From CAYQUO01 sp964420835 (GTDB lineage: Bacteria > Chloroflexota > Anaerolineae > Anaerolineales > Anaerolineaceae): a stretch of 64,000 nucleotides of DNA. The notes under the pieces are model-generated. The model made no database searches and was not told where the DNA came from. It saw nothing but the letters and a program-made list of their open reading frames with translations. Where the stretch lies: contig CAYQUO010000005.1 of NCBI GenBank assembly GCA_964420835.1, forward strand, positions 117,184-181,183. The letters run 5' to 3'. A program made the translations under genes and the position numbers. Numbering within the stretch: the first letter of the stretch is position 1; each line of letters begins with the position of its first letter. Positions 24,434 through 33,102 of the stretch are shown in pieces.

Positions 24434-26769
24434 AACCATATAACATAAAATGGGTGGATCCGTCACCATTGAAAATTCCTGTCGACCTCCTGGCATCCTT
24501 CCCGGATTCACCTTTCCTCGTAGAAGCACTTGCCAGGAGAGGCATTTCAACCAGCGAACAAGCCCGTGGTTTCCTTGATCCCAATTTATATCAACCATGC
24601 GACCCATTCGATCTGCCAGGCATGGACGTAGCAGTTTCCCGGGTGCTCAAGGCAATAGATCAGGACGAATTAATTGCAGTTTGGGGCGATTTTGATGTGG
24701 ACGGTCAAACATCAACCGCCGTTCTGGTCCATTCGATCAGGCAATTGGGTGGTCGGGTGGTTTACCATATTCCTGTTCGGGAATCAGAATCCCATGGGGT
24801 GAATATTCCACAATTAGACTTACTCATTGAAAAGAACGCCAGTCTCCTCCTGACCTGTGATACCGGATCAAGTGCCTATGAAGCCATACAGTATGCACAA
24901 AGCAAGGAAATGGATGTCCTGGTGACCGACCATCACCTCCTGCCGGGAAAATTGCCCTGCGCCCAGGCATTGATCAATCCACAATTCCTTCCATCCAATC
25001 ATCCAGCGGCTGGTTTATGCGGGGTTGGAGTGGCCTGGAAACTTTCCGAGGCACTCTTCAAGCAACGCGGCAGAATACCGGAAATGGAAAATGTCCTGGA
25101 CCTGGTTGCCTTGGGAACTGTTGCAGATGTTGCAACTTTATCGGGCGACAACCGCTATCTTGTCCAACTTGGCCTGGCTTTAATGCGCTCCTCCCCGCGT
25201 CGGGCTATAAAAGCCATAATGGATATTGCTGGCATCCAGCCTCAATATCTTAATGAAAACCATCTGGCTTTCGGCATTGCACCGCGTTTAAACGCCATCG
25301 GGCGCCTGGCTGATGCAAATCCCGTGGTCGATTTTTTGCTCACCGAAAACGATCTCCAGGCATATTCCTTCGCTTCCCAACTGGAACTGCTAAATGGGCA
25401 AAGGAAAAGGATGTGCGACCAGGTTTTTCAAGCAGCTCAGACACATATCGAACAACACCCGGCAATTCTTAAGGAATCGATCCTTGTTCTTGACCATCCA
25501 GCCTGGCCGGCCAGCATTCTTGGGATTGTAGCAAGCCGCCTGGTGGAGGTTTATTCCCGCCCAGTAATTCTCATTGCCGCTCCTGCCGGTAAAGTAGCCC
25601 GTGGTTCAGCCCGTTCCATGGCAGGGATTGATATCACAGCTGCAATTACCGCACAGCAAGACCTGTTATTGGAGTTTGGAGGCCACGCAATGGCTGCCGG
25701 TTTAAGCCTGGATTCCGGGAATATCAACACATTCCGTCAGGCAATCGACCGGTACGCGGCCCAAACCCTGGATATTCAGGACGAACCAAAAGAGGTAAGG
25801 ATCGATTTCTGGCTTCCTTTGAAAACCATTGACAAAGACCTGTCTAATACTCTGGAGCTGTTAGCTCCGTACGGTGCAGGGAATCCTCCATATACCATCG
25901 CCTCCCGAAACTTGATCATTAAGGAAACTTTGCCATTTGGCAGAAATAAAGATCACGTTTCAATGGTGATTGAGGATCAACAAGGGGAGCGGCGAAAAGC
26001 CCTCTTCTGGAACATGCCAGATAATGTGCTACCTGAAGGTTTGTTCGACCTGGCTTACCAAGTACGTACCACAAATTACCTGGGTAATATTGAAATCACA
26101 TTGGAATGGATGGCAAGCCGCCCTTCTGAACGGAACATTCCGCTCCAGGCGTCATCCTCCATCGAGGTGATCGATTTACGGGGATCAGAAGATCCCCTCA
26201 AAGCGATACAACCTTACCTGTTCAGGAGGGATGCAGTCATTTGGAAGGAAGGTGATCCTGCTTCTCCGCCAACAGGCCTTGACCGTTACCACCTGTCCCC
26301 TGCGAACTGCCTAGTCATCTGGACATTGCCCCCAGGTTTGGCCGAGTTGCAATCAGCCATCCGGGTTGTTCAGCCACATATTGTGGTCATCGTAACCCCG
26401 CCTGTTCCTTATTCGGACCTCAATGCCTTCCTGGCTCAACTTGGCGGCTTGTTAAAATTTGCGCTTGCACATAAAAAAGAAACGTCAGCCCAAGAACTGG
26501 CTGGGTTGTTAGCCCATACCGAGACAACCATCTTGCAAGGCATCCGCTGGTTCCAGGAAAATGGAATTCTGGATAGTTCTATCTCGCCGGATGGGCGGAT
26601 AATGTTGAGACCTGGAACCCAGTCGAAGTCCACCCAATTGTCGGAAGTCACATCTCTCCTTAAAGCCCAGATAATGGAAACCGCCGCCTTCAGAAAACAT
26701 TGTTGCAGAACGGATCTATATCATATGATTGAAAAAATCCTCACGATTGAAGATGGTCCACAGCAATGA
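24430..26769 (+). CDS. recJ: Single-strand-specific 5'-3' exonuclease RecJ
   Basis: RecJ degrades single-stranded DNA 5' to 3' in recombination and mismatch or base-excision repair. Metal-binding motifs are intact: GDFDVDG with Asp87, Asp89 and Asp91, and TDHH with Asp167-His168-His169. The DHHA1 region (FGGHAMAAGLSL) and OB region follow. At 779 residues it is about 200 longer than E. coli RecJ. The C-terminal extension (about 570-779) includes a HIVVIVTPPVPYSDLNAF stretch and a winged-helix-like end, resembling extended RecJ of Firmicutes and Thermus. The TTG start overlaps the nuclease stop (TTGA), so it belongs to the same transcript. Confidence 0.94.
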   Translation: MKPYNIKWVDPSPLKIPVDLLASFPDSPFLVEALARRGISTSEQARGFLDPNLYQPCDPFDLPGMDVAVSRVLKAIDQDELIAVWGDFDVDGQTSTAVLVHSIRQLGGRVVYHIPVRESESHGVNIPQLDLLIEKNASLLLTCDTGSSAYEAIQYAQSKEMDVLVTDHHLLPGKLPCAQALINPQFLPSNHPAAGLCGVGVAWKLSEALFKQRGRIPEMENVLDLVALGTVADVATLSGDNRYLVQLGLALMRSSPRRAIKAIMDIAGIQPQYLNENHLAFGIAPRLNAIGRLADANPVVDFLLTENDLQAYSFASQLELLNGQRKRMCDQVFQAAQTHIEQHPAILKESILVLDHPAWPASILGIVASRLVEVYSRPVILIAAPAGKVARGSARSMAGIDITAAITAQQDLLLEFGGHAMAAGLSLDSGNINTFRQAIDRYAAQTLDIQDEPKEVRIDFWLPLKTIDKDLSNTLELLAPYGAGNPPYTIASRNLIIKETLPFGRNKDHVSMVIEDQQGERRKALFWNMPDNVLPEGLFDLAYQVRTTNYLGNIEITLEWMASRPSERNIPLQASSSIEVIDLRGSEDPLKAIQPYLFRRDAVIWKEGDPASPPTGLDRYHLSPANCLVIWTLPPGLAELQSAIRVVQPHIVVIVTPPVPYSDLNAFLAQLGGLLKFALAHKKETSAQELAGLLAHTETTILQGIRWFQENGILDSSISPDGRIMLRPGTQSKSTQLSEVTSLLKAQIMETAAFRKHCCRTDLYHMIEKILTIEDGPQQ

Positions 26770-26815
26770 TCCAATGATTCGTTTTTCATAAATCCTGTAC
26801 TGAAATGGGTGGATG

Positions 26816-26824
26816 TGGTAGAAT
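26816..26824 (+). promoter_or_regulatory. Extended -10 promoter for rpsF-ssb-rpsR
   Basis: TGGTAGAAT is a near-consensus extended -10, 46 bp after the recJ stop. A weak TGTACT lies 17 bp upstream. Transcription from here includes the structured leader. Confidence 0.5.
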
Positions 26825-26857
26825 GGTCCCACGTAAGTCAGCCAGCAGGAATTATTT

Positions 26858-26926
26858 GGTTGCCTTTCCGCCTCCAGTTTCGCCAACGGCGTCGTCTGAA
26901 GGCAATCCCGTGGAAAGGAGGTTTCC
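26858..26926 (+). promoter_or_regulatory. Structured rpsF leader, candidate S6:S18 binding site
   Basis: GGTTGCCTT (26858-26866) can pair with AAGGCAATCC (26899-26908), nine pairs with one bulged U. This encloses an unpaired CCG (26868-26870) and an inner hairpin CGCC-AAC-GGCG (26881-26891). rpsF leaders in many bacteria carry an autoregulatory motif bound by the S6:S18 complex, with a conserved CCG bulge. The position and the CCG fit, but I could not test it against the covariance model. The rpsF ribosome-binding site AAAGGAGG lies just after the stem. Confidence 0.45.
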
Positions 26927-27214
26927 ATGATGTCCAATTATGAGGTTGTATTGATCCTTCAGCCCGACCTTGAAGAGGCGGTTATATCCACCGCTGTTGA
27001 CAAGGTAACGACTTGGATCAAGGACGCAGGTGGTTCTGTCTCCAAGAACGATACATGGGGCAGGCGTCGATTGGCTTATGCCATTCGAAAACAGCGCGAT
27101 GGTTATTACGTCTTATTGACCGCTCAAATGCCACCATCATTCATCCATGAACTGGAGCGGAATTTACGGTTGCTGGAACCTGTTATGCGGTATATGGTCA
27201 CCTCAGTAAAATAA
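26927..27214 (+). CDS. rpsF: 30S ribosomal protein S6
   Basis: S6 binds 16S rRNA as a heterodimer with S18 in the platform of the 30S subunit. The 95 residues have the usual MSNYEVVLILQPDL start, a conserved WGRRRLAYAI block, and MRYMVTSVK at the end. The RBS AAAGGAGG is five bases before the ATG; a second ATG directly follows and is an equivalent start. It is first of the conserved rpsF-ssb-rpsR operon. Confidence 0.97.
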   Translation: MMSNYEVVLILQPDLEEAVISTAVDKVTTWIKDAGGSVSKNDTWGRRRLAYAIRKQRDGYYVLLTAQMPPSFIHELERNLRLLEPVMRYMVTSVK

Positions 27215-27261
27215 TTATTGTTACGTTTCTCTGGTGATAATACAGATCGGGGAGTTGCGGT

Positions 27262-27666
27262 ATGACACGAGGTTTGAACAAGGTAATGATTATTGGTCAC
27301 ATGGGGCGGGACCCGGAAATGCGCTATACACCCTCCGGCCGTCCTGTGACGACATTTTCCGTTGCCACCAGTCGAAGCTGGAACAGCGCGGACGGGGAAC
27401 GCCGTACGGAAACGGAATGGTTTAATGTAGTAGCCTGGGGGAATCTGGCCGAGATCTGCAAACAACACCTCGTAAAAGGGCAGCAAGTCTATATTGAAGG
27501 GCGCTTGCAAACGCGTCGCTGGGATGATACCGAAGGAATTAAACATACCAGCATTGAGATCGTAGCCAACGAAATGATGATACTTGGGGAACGCCGTGAT
27601 AGTAATGCCCATACCTCCGAGGTAACACCGGAAGTCTCGAACACGGAAGAAGATTATCCCTATTAG
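27262..27666 (+). CDS. ssb: Single-stranded DNA-binding protein
   Basis: SSB coats single-stranded DNA and recruits repair enzymes such as RecJ, encoded just upstream. The 134 residues hold one OB fold (about 1-108) with LNKVMIIGHMGRDPEMRYTPSG and VVAWGNLAEIC. The acidic tail is short and ends EEDYPY. Most bacterial SSBs end with a DDIPF-like tip whose final Phe docks into partner proteins, and here a Tyr takes that place. GGGGAG precedes the ATG. It lies between rpsF and rpsR as in many bacteria. Confidence 0.96.
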   Translation: MTRGLNKVMIIGHMGRDPEMRYTPSGRPVTTFSVATSRSWNSADGERRTETEWFNVVAWGNLAEICKQHLVKGQQVYIEGRLQTRRWDDTEGIKHTSIEIVANEMMILGERRDSNAHTSEVTPEVSNTEEDYPY

Positions 27667-27678
27667 GAGTTGTCAATT

Positions 27679-27951
27679 ATGTCAGACGAAATGATGATGG
27701 ATCAAGATCGACATCCTCGCCGGTTTATCAGCCGGCCGAAGATTTGTCAATTCTGTGCAGATAGGAACATTGTCATCGATTACAAACAATTAGACCTTTT
27801 ACGCCGTTTTGTCACAGAGGAGGGCAAGATACGACCGCGCCGCCAGACAGGGACTTGTGCTCGACACCAACGGATGGTCGCGAATGCCATTAAACGTGCA
27901 AGACATATCGCCATCCTTCCCTTTGTTTCGAACACGGACGACGGACGCTGA
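27679..27951 (+). CDS. rpsR: 30S ribosomal protein S18, zinc-motif form
   Basis: S18 pairs with S6 in the small subunit. From ATG 27679 (AGGAG nine bases upstream) it has 90 residues. The cysteines in ICQFC and TGTCARHQ are those of the zinc-binding (C+) form of S18. IDYKQLDLLRRFVTEEGKI and TGTCARHQRMVANAIKRARHI-type blocks are diagnostic (positions about 32-75). A TTG at 27670 also opens the frame but is too close to the Shine-Dalgarno. Confidence 0.96.
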   Translation: MSDEMMMDQDRHPRRFISRPKICQFCADRNIVIDYKQLDLLRRFVTEEGKIRPRRQTGTCARHQRMVANAIKRARHIAILPFVSNTDDGR

Positions 27952-28036
27952 TAGAACCATTCCATCCCAACATCCTACCCGGCACCGGGAGCGCAGGTAA
28001 CCCTGGTGCAGCGGATTGTTTGAAGCAGGAAACAAT

Positions 28037-29341
28037 ATGGCTAAAACCCCTCAAAACCCGGCGATAACAAAGAAGCACTTGGCCAGGTTGGAACGCGAAC
28101 GTATCCAACGAAAATACTTGTTAATTGGGTCACTTATTGTTCTGGTTGCTGCGATTGGAGTGGTCGTTTACGGCGTAATGGACCAGACAATACTGAAGAA
28201 GAACAAACCCGTAGCACAGGTGGGGAGTGTAAAAATTTCGGTAAAAGAGTTTGAAAAGAGAGTAAAATTCAGCCGAACTCAGTTGATCCAACAGTACAAT
28301 AATTATGCTCAATTAATGCAGATGTTTGGTGCCGATAGCACTTTCAGCCAGTCCATCCAATCCAGCCTGGACCAGATCGTCTACCAGCTCAGCCCCGAGA
28401 ATGCGAACTCCCTCGGAAGTTCGGTTCTGGAACAACTGATCGCTGAAGAGATCATGGCAAGAGAAGCAAAAGCAAGGGGTATTACGGTAAGTGATGCAGA
28501 AATTGAAGAAGTATTCAGAACAGCCTTTGCATTTTTCCCCGATGGTACTCCTACTCCAACCATCACTCCCACCCAGGCAGTCACCTCTACATTAAATTCA
28601 ATGCAGCGCACACTGCTCCCGCCCACTGCCACAGTGTTACCTGCCGTTACAGAAACCATGGAAACAGGGAAAACGGTTACACCCACCATGCCGCCTGCTC
28701 CCACCCCAACCATTGACCCGAATCTTCCAACTGAAACGCCATTCCCAACATCAACGCCATACACATTGGAGGGTTTTCAGGGTGAGGTAAACAAATATCT
28801 GGAAGAACTGAAACCAATTGCCATGGATGAAACGGACCTTCGCCATCTTGTTTACATGCAAATTCTTCGGCAGAAACTCTATGACCAGATCACGGCTGAT
28901 GTTAAACCTGAGGAAGAGCAGGTTTGGGCAAGGCATATCCTGGTCGCCGATGAGACGGCTGCAGAAATTGTCCGTGAAAGATTGAATAGGGGGGAAAACT
29001 GGGTAACTCTTGCGGCAGAGTTGTCACAGGATACTTCGAACAAGGACCGGGGCGGTGACCTTGGCTGGTTCGGTAAAGGAAAGATGGTTAAGGAGTTTGA
29101 GGATGCCGCCTTTGCTCAAGAAATTGGCGAGATCGGCAAGCCGGTCAAAACCCAATTTGGCTGGCACATCATCCAGGTCCTTGGACATGAACTTCGCCCT
29201 TTGACTTCGGCAGAATTCTCCAACCTGAAGGATGATGTCTTTCAGAAATGGATTGACGAGCAAAGCCAGGCAGAAGACATTAAGCGCTTTGATATATGGC
29301 AAAATGTGATCCCAACCGAACCAAATCTCGGTGTTGGATAG
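28037..29341 (+). CDS. Membrane-anchored peptidyl-prolyl isomerase, SurA/PpiC type
   Basis: This is a parvulin-type foldase likely acting outside the membrane. From ATG 28037 (AGGA upstream) it has 434 residues. A charged N-terminus leads to one transmembrane helix (about 28-50), then a SurA_N-like chaperone region. A Pro/Thr-rich insertion (about 170-240, many TPT repeats) is followed by the rotamase domain (about 295-390). That domain has WARHILVADE, LSQDTSNKDRGGDLGWFGKG and FGWHIIQVLG. The Pro/Thr linker interrupts the chaperone part, a style common in Chloroflexota exported proteins. It follows the rpsF operon by 85 bp and ends at a strong terminator. Confidence 0.9.
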   Translation: MAKTPQNPAITKKHLARLERERIQRKYLLIGSLIVLVAAIGVVVYGVMDQTILKKNKPVAQVGSVKISVKEFEKRVKFSRTQLIQQYNNYAQLMQMFGADSTFSQSIQSSLDQIVYQLSPENANSLGSSVLEQLIAEEIMAREAKARGITVSDAEIEEVFRTAFAFFPDGTPTPTITPTQAVTSTLNSMQRTLLPPTATVLPAVTETMETGKTVTPTMPPAPTPTIDPNLPTETPFPTSTPYTLEGFQGEVNKYLEELKPIAMDETDLRHLVYMQILRQKLYDQITADVKPEEEQVWARHILVADETAAEIVRERLNRGENWVTLAAELSQDTSNKDRGGDLGWFGKGKMVKEFEDAAFAQEIGEIGKPVKTQFGWHIIQVLGHELRPLTSAEFSNLKDDVFQKWIDEQSQAEDIKRFDIWQNVIPTEPNLGVG

Positions 29342-29407
29342 AACGGAACAACCTGCAACACATAAATTAAAAAATTGGCTCCTTTCGCAATTGTCATTTC
29401 ACTGCAA

Positions 29408-29446
29408 ACAACCCTTTCAGAATACCGAAAGGGTTGTATTTTTTTT
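29408..29446 (+). terminator. Intrinsic terminator between ppiC-like gene and smc
   Basis: A perfect 11-bp stem, ACAACCCTTTC (29408-29418) with GAAAGGGTTGT (29427-29437), has an 8-base loop and is followed by a run of T. It terminates the plus-strand transcript. The minus strand lacks an equally good T tract. Confidence 0.85.
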
Positions 29447-29469
29447 ATGGAAATGGAATACCGACTGGA

Positions 29470-32400
29470 CTACCGGATCATTTCTTCGCTGACTTCATCC
29501 AAACGCAAACTGATAATCTGGCTGGCGGAATCCCTGCCCATTGTCACCCCATAAATTACATCCGCTGTTTGTACGGTATTCCGGTTATGGGTGATCACGA
29601 TGAATTGGGTATTCCTGCTCAGTTCTTCCAGCAACTCGCAAAAACGACCAACATTTGCCTCATCCAGCATTGCATCGACTTCATCCAATACACAAAATGG
29701 TGTGGGTGAAACCTTGAGCAATGCAAAGATCAAAGCCACTGCAGTTAGGCTGCGTTCACCTCCGGAAAGCAGAAACAATCCCTGTTCCCTTTTTCCGGGC
29801 AAGCGGGTTTCGATATCAACCCCGGTCTCGGCAGGATTATCTTCGTCAATGAGAACAAGTTTTGCACTGCCCCCGCCAAACAGTCTGGTGAACATCTGGC
29901 GGAATTCCGTTGCCACAGCGTCAAAGGTTGTCCTGAATTTCAACTTCATTAACTCATCCAGTTCACTGATCACTTTCCGCAAGTCGGCATCTGCCTTTTG
30001 CAAGTCCTCAATCTGGGTGGCAAGGAATCCAAATCGTTCCTGTACTATCCGAAATTCGCTCATTGCCTCGGGGTTCACAGCGCCCAGGCGGCGGATAAGG
30101 GAACGCTGATGGTTTATGTTTTCGTCAAGGTCCGCTGGCAGCTCTTCCAGCCTGGGTAATTTTGAAACCATTTCAGCAAACGGAAGTGGTGTCTGCTCGG
30201 GAAGATCCCCTCCTCCCTCAAAGGAAACCAGCCCGAAATCCTCTTCAATCCGCCTGCGAAGGGAATCCAGGGATTCCTTCTCCCGGGCCATTTCGACCTG
30301 GGATTGGGCAAGAAACCGTTCGACCAGTGTCACCCCTTGTTGGGCTTCGATCTGCTTCTCCTGGTGATCCAAATAATTCTTGTCCAAATCTTCCAGCTCT
30401 CTCTCGGCTGGTTTGATCTGGCTTTCAAGCACATCCAATCGGGATGTGATCTCAGCCTCCTGGTCTTTGGAATTGTTTCTTTCCTGATCAAGTAGGTTCA
30501 GGGCTTCATAAAGGGTTTTTAACCGGGTTTCAATTTCCTGTTCTTTAATTAGATGCAATTCCAAATCTGCAAGATCTTCATTCAGGTGTTGCTCCAAATC
30601 GCTCATGGCCCGTTCAACAACAGCAACCTGGGAAGTCCAATGGGTTACCTGTGATTGATGCTCATCCAACAACATGCTGGCCACCACACTGGTTTGTTGC
30701 TGCACCAGTTTCACAAGCCGGGCTTCTTCAAGCGACAATTGACCTATCTCCGCTTTCACATGTTGGATAAATACCTCGCTATCCTGTTTTGAGGATGTAA
30801 GCTCATCCAACTGTTGCTTCTGCCAGTTTGATTGCTGCCTGGCTTGTTCCAAATCCAGGGTCGCTTTTTGGAAAGCCTCCCGTGATGCATCCAAATTCCT
30901 TCGGGCTTTTTCCACACTCTTTAACTGTTCATCGCCAGTCTTTCGATGAAAATCAATTTCGATATCAATTTTTTCCAGGTTCTTTTCAAGCCTGCTTTTC
31001 TTTTCGCCCAAGTTGGCTATGTTCTGCACAAGTTCCCGTTTTTGTCGTGGCCGGGAAACCAGTACAGTTCTTCCGTCCTGCCCTGCCAAGATCAAGCCTG
31101 ACCGCCAGAAAACCTCCCCCTTTAGAGTTACCAAGCCGGTTCCCGCCGGCAACGATTCGATCAGGCGTCGGGCTGTCTTCCGGTCCCGTACGACTCCGAT
31201 CTTTCCTAGCACTTGTTCAACCAAACCGGTGTCTCCTCCGCTTGGCCTTACTAGATCAGATGCTTTTCCAATCACATCCGGGTCAAGTGGAAGAGCGAAT
31301 GTCTCACGGTTTATGGACGGCTGGGCAAGCAATAGTGCTGCGCGACCATTTTCTCCTTTTTCCAACATATCCAAAACCGGGTCCAGGTCGGTGCCTGTGT
31401 CAACTACAATTCCATCCAGCAAGTCACCCAAAACAGATGCGATTGCCCGCTCCAATTCCTTGGGCACGATAAGTGAACTCCCCAATGGTTCAAATTTACC
31501 CTTTAGAACGCCCTTGGTTACATTTTCCAGGATGAAGCGCGCCCCCTGGTTTAAGCCGCTAAAGGATCGTTCTGCCTGATCGAGGATGTCGATTTGAGCC
31601 TGCATCCTCGAAAGGTCAGCTTCGACGCTGTTTCTCTCATCGATCAGTTTCTGACGGTCTTGTTCAAGCGCTTCCAATTTTTTTCGGACTTTATTAAGGG
31701 TGAGTTCCTGACTTCCAAGATTTTTTTCCTCTCGGTCCCGAGTCCGCTTCGCAGTCTCCAGAGCATCTTCCAGCGCCAGAATGGACGTCTTGCCTTTCTC
31801 TATCGCCTGGCTTAAAGAACCAATTGTGGATTGTTGCTGGTTAAGCCGCTGATTGCTTTCATCCACACGAGCTGTCTCTTGTATCTTTCGGGTTTGAACT
31901 GCGACAAGGGATGTCCGCAAGGTTTTTAATTCGTTTTCAGCCTCCTCTTTTTCACGCTGTTTCCCCTGGTAAATGTTTTTGGTATTTTCCAGGTGATCTC
32001 GTGCTTCAGCCAGTGAAGCGCCAAGTTCCTGATTTTGATCCCTTTTCAACTGTATCCTCAGCGCCAAACCATGTCTTTCCTCTTCCATCCTGCTCTTTTC
32101 AGCTGCCAGGGACTGGTCCTGGGACAACATGGATAATTTACGTTCATCCAATACAGCCAGTTTTCTACTGATCAATTCCCTCTGATTATGCAGGCTGGCA
32201 GATTCTGCATGCCACTCGTTTAGATTTCCCCTCAACAAACGCAGACGGGAACGTGTTTGTTCGAGTTGTTCCTCGATGGAATTTAGAATTTGTCGTGATT
32301 GCTCCAACCGAGATTCGTGCTGCCGAACTTGTTCGCGTGTATGCACAACCTGTTGCTGGCCTATATGCCAGTGATAACCGTACCAGTCCCGTAAAAGGAT

Positions 32401-33075
32401 CTGAAGGTCGGATTTTATCCTCTCGTATTCCTGGTATCGATTGGCTTGTTTTTCCAGGCTATGCAAACGTGGCTCCAGCTCGCCCATTATGTCTATCACC
32501 CGTTCCAGGTTTCTTTGCGTCTGTTCAAGGCGATTAAGTGATTCCTCCCTGCGGGCACGATATAATTCAATGCCGGCGGCCTCCTCGAAGAATCTCCGAC
32601 GCTCTTCCGGTTTCAAAGAAAGAGCTGTGTCTACAAGGCCCTGCCCTATAATCGTGTACGTGCGCTCCGCCAAACCGGATTGAGCCAGCAATTCAGATAT
32701 CTCTTTTAACCGCACCCGTTGCCCGTTTAGAAGATACTCATTCTGCCCATCCCGATAGGCGCGCCGTGTAATGGCAACCTCGGAAAAATCAATCGGCAAC
32801 CAGCCATCTGCATTATCAAATGTGATGGTCACAGAGGCCATACTAGCACGAGCACGCTGTTCAGAGCCGGAAAAGATCATGTCTTCAGTCTTTCGTCCCC
32901 TGAGTAGGGAGTATGCCTGTTCACCAAGAACCCAACGGACTGCATCAGCCACATTGGATTTTCCAGCACCATTTGGCCCCACAACAGCTGTGATTGAAGC
33001 CGGGTATTCCATTATGGTATGGCTGGCAAACGTTTTATAACCTTGTAATTCGATTTTGCGAAGTCGTGAAGACAT
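29470..33075 (-). CDS. smc: Chromosome condensation ATPase SMC
   Basis: SMC with kleisin ScpA and ScpB organises and segregates the chromosome. The 1201 residues have the standard architecture. An N-terminal ATPase half has GPNGAGKSN at 33-41. Two long coiled coils (about 165-500 and 670-1010) flank a hinge (about 510-660). The C-terminal ATPase half has the FLLSGGERSL signature and Walker B CVLDEVDAMLDEANV. Most SMCs read DAPLDDAN there, so the Pro to Met change is a minor oddity. It starts 27 bp after rnc on the same strand. scpA, encoding the kleisin partner, is on the opposite strand beyond rnc. Confidence 0.97.
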   Translation of the reverse strand: MSSRLRKIELQGYKTFASHTIMEYPASITAVVGPNGAGKSNVADAVRWVLGEQAYSLLRGRKTEDMIFSGSEQRARASMASVTITFDNADGWLPIDFSEVAITRRAYRDGQNEYLLNGQRVRLKEISELLAQSGLAERTYTIIGQGLVDTALSLKPEERRRFFEEAAGIELYRARREESLNRLEQTQRNLERVIDIMGELEPRLHSLEKQANRYQEYERIKSDLQILLRDWYGYHWHIGQQQVVHTREQVRQHESRLEQSRQILNSIEEQLEQTRSRLRLLRGNLNEWHAESASLHNQRELISRKLAVLDERKLSMLSQDQSLAAEKSRMEEERHGLALRIQLKRDQNQELGASLAEARDHLENTKNIYQGKQREKEEAENELKTLRTSLVAVQTRKIQETARVDESNQRLNQQQSTIGSLSQAIEKGKTSILALEDALETAKRTRDREEKNLGSQELTLNKVRKKLEALEQDRQKLIDERNSVEADLSRMQAQIDILDQAERSFSGLNQGARFILENVTKGVLKGKFEPLGSSLIVPKELERAIASVLGDLLDGIVVDTGTDLDPVLDMLEKGENGRAALLLAQPSINRETFALPLDPDVIGKASDLVRPSGGDTGLVEQVLGKIGVVRDRKTARRLIESLPAGTGLVTLKGEVFWRSGLILAGQDGRTVLVSRPRQKRELVQNIANLGEKKSRLEKNLEKIDIEIDFHRKTGDEQLKSVEKARRNLDASREAFQKATLDLEQARQQSNWQKQQLDELTSSKQDSEVFIQHVKAEIGQLSLEEARLVKLVQQQTSVVASMLLDEHQSQVTHWTSQVAVVERAMSDLEQHLNEDLADLELHLIKEQEIETRLKTLYEALNLLDQERNNSKDQEAEITSRLDVLESQIKPAERELEDLDKNYLDHQEKQIEAQQGVTLVERFLAQSQVEMAREKESLDSLRRRIEEDFGLVSFEGGGDLPEQTPLPFAEMVSKLPRLEELPADLDENINHQRSLIRRLGAVNPEAMSEFRIVQERFGFLATQIEDLQKADADLRKVISELDELMKLKFRTTFDAVATEFRQMFTRLFGGGSAKLVLIDEDNPAETGVDIETRLPGKREQGLFLLSGGERSLTAVALIFALLKVSPTPFCVLDEVDAMLDEANVGRFCELLEELSRNTQFIVITHNRNTVQTADVIYGVTMGRDSASQIISLRLDEVSEEMIR

Positions 33076-33102
33076 ATGGTGAATTGGTCCTGTCCTTATA
33101 TT

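Noticed and set aside
30828..31472. Plus-strand open frame of 214 codons inside smc
   Set aside because: It is antisense to the SMC hinge and coiled-coil region and has no domain features.
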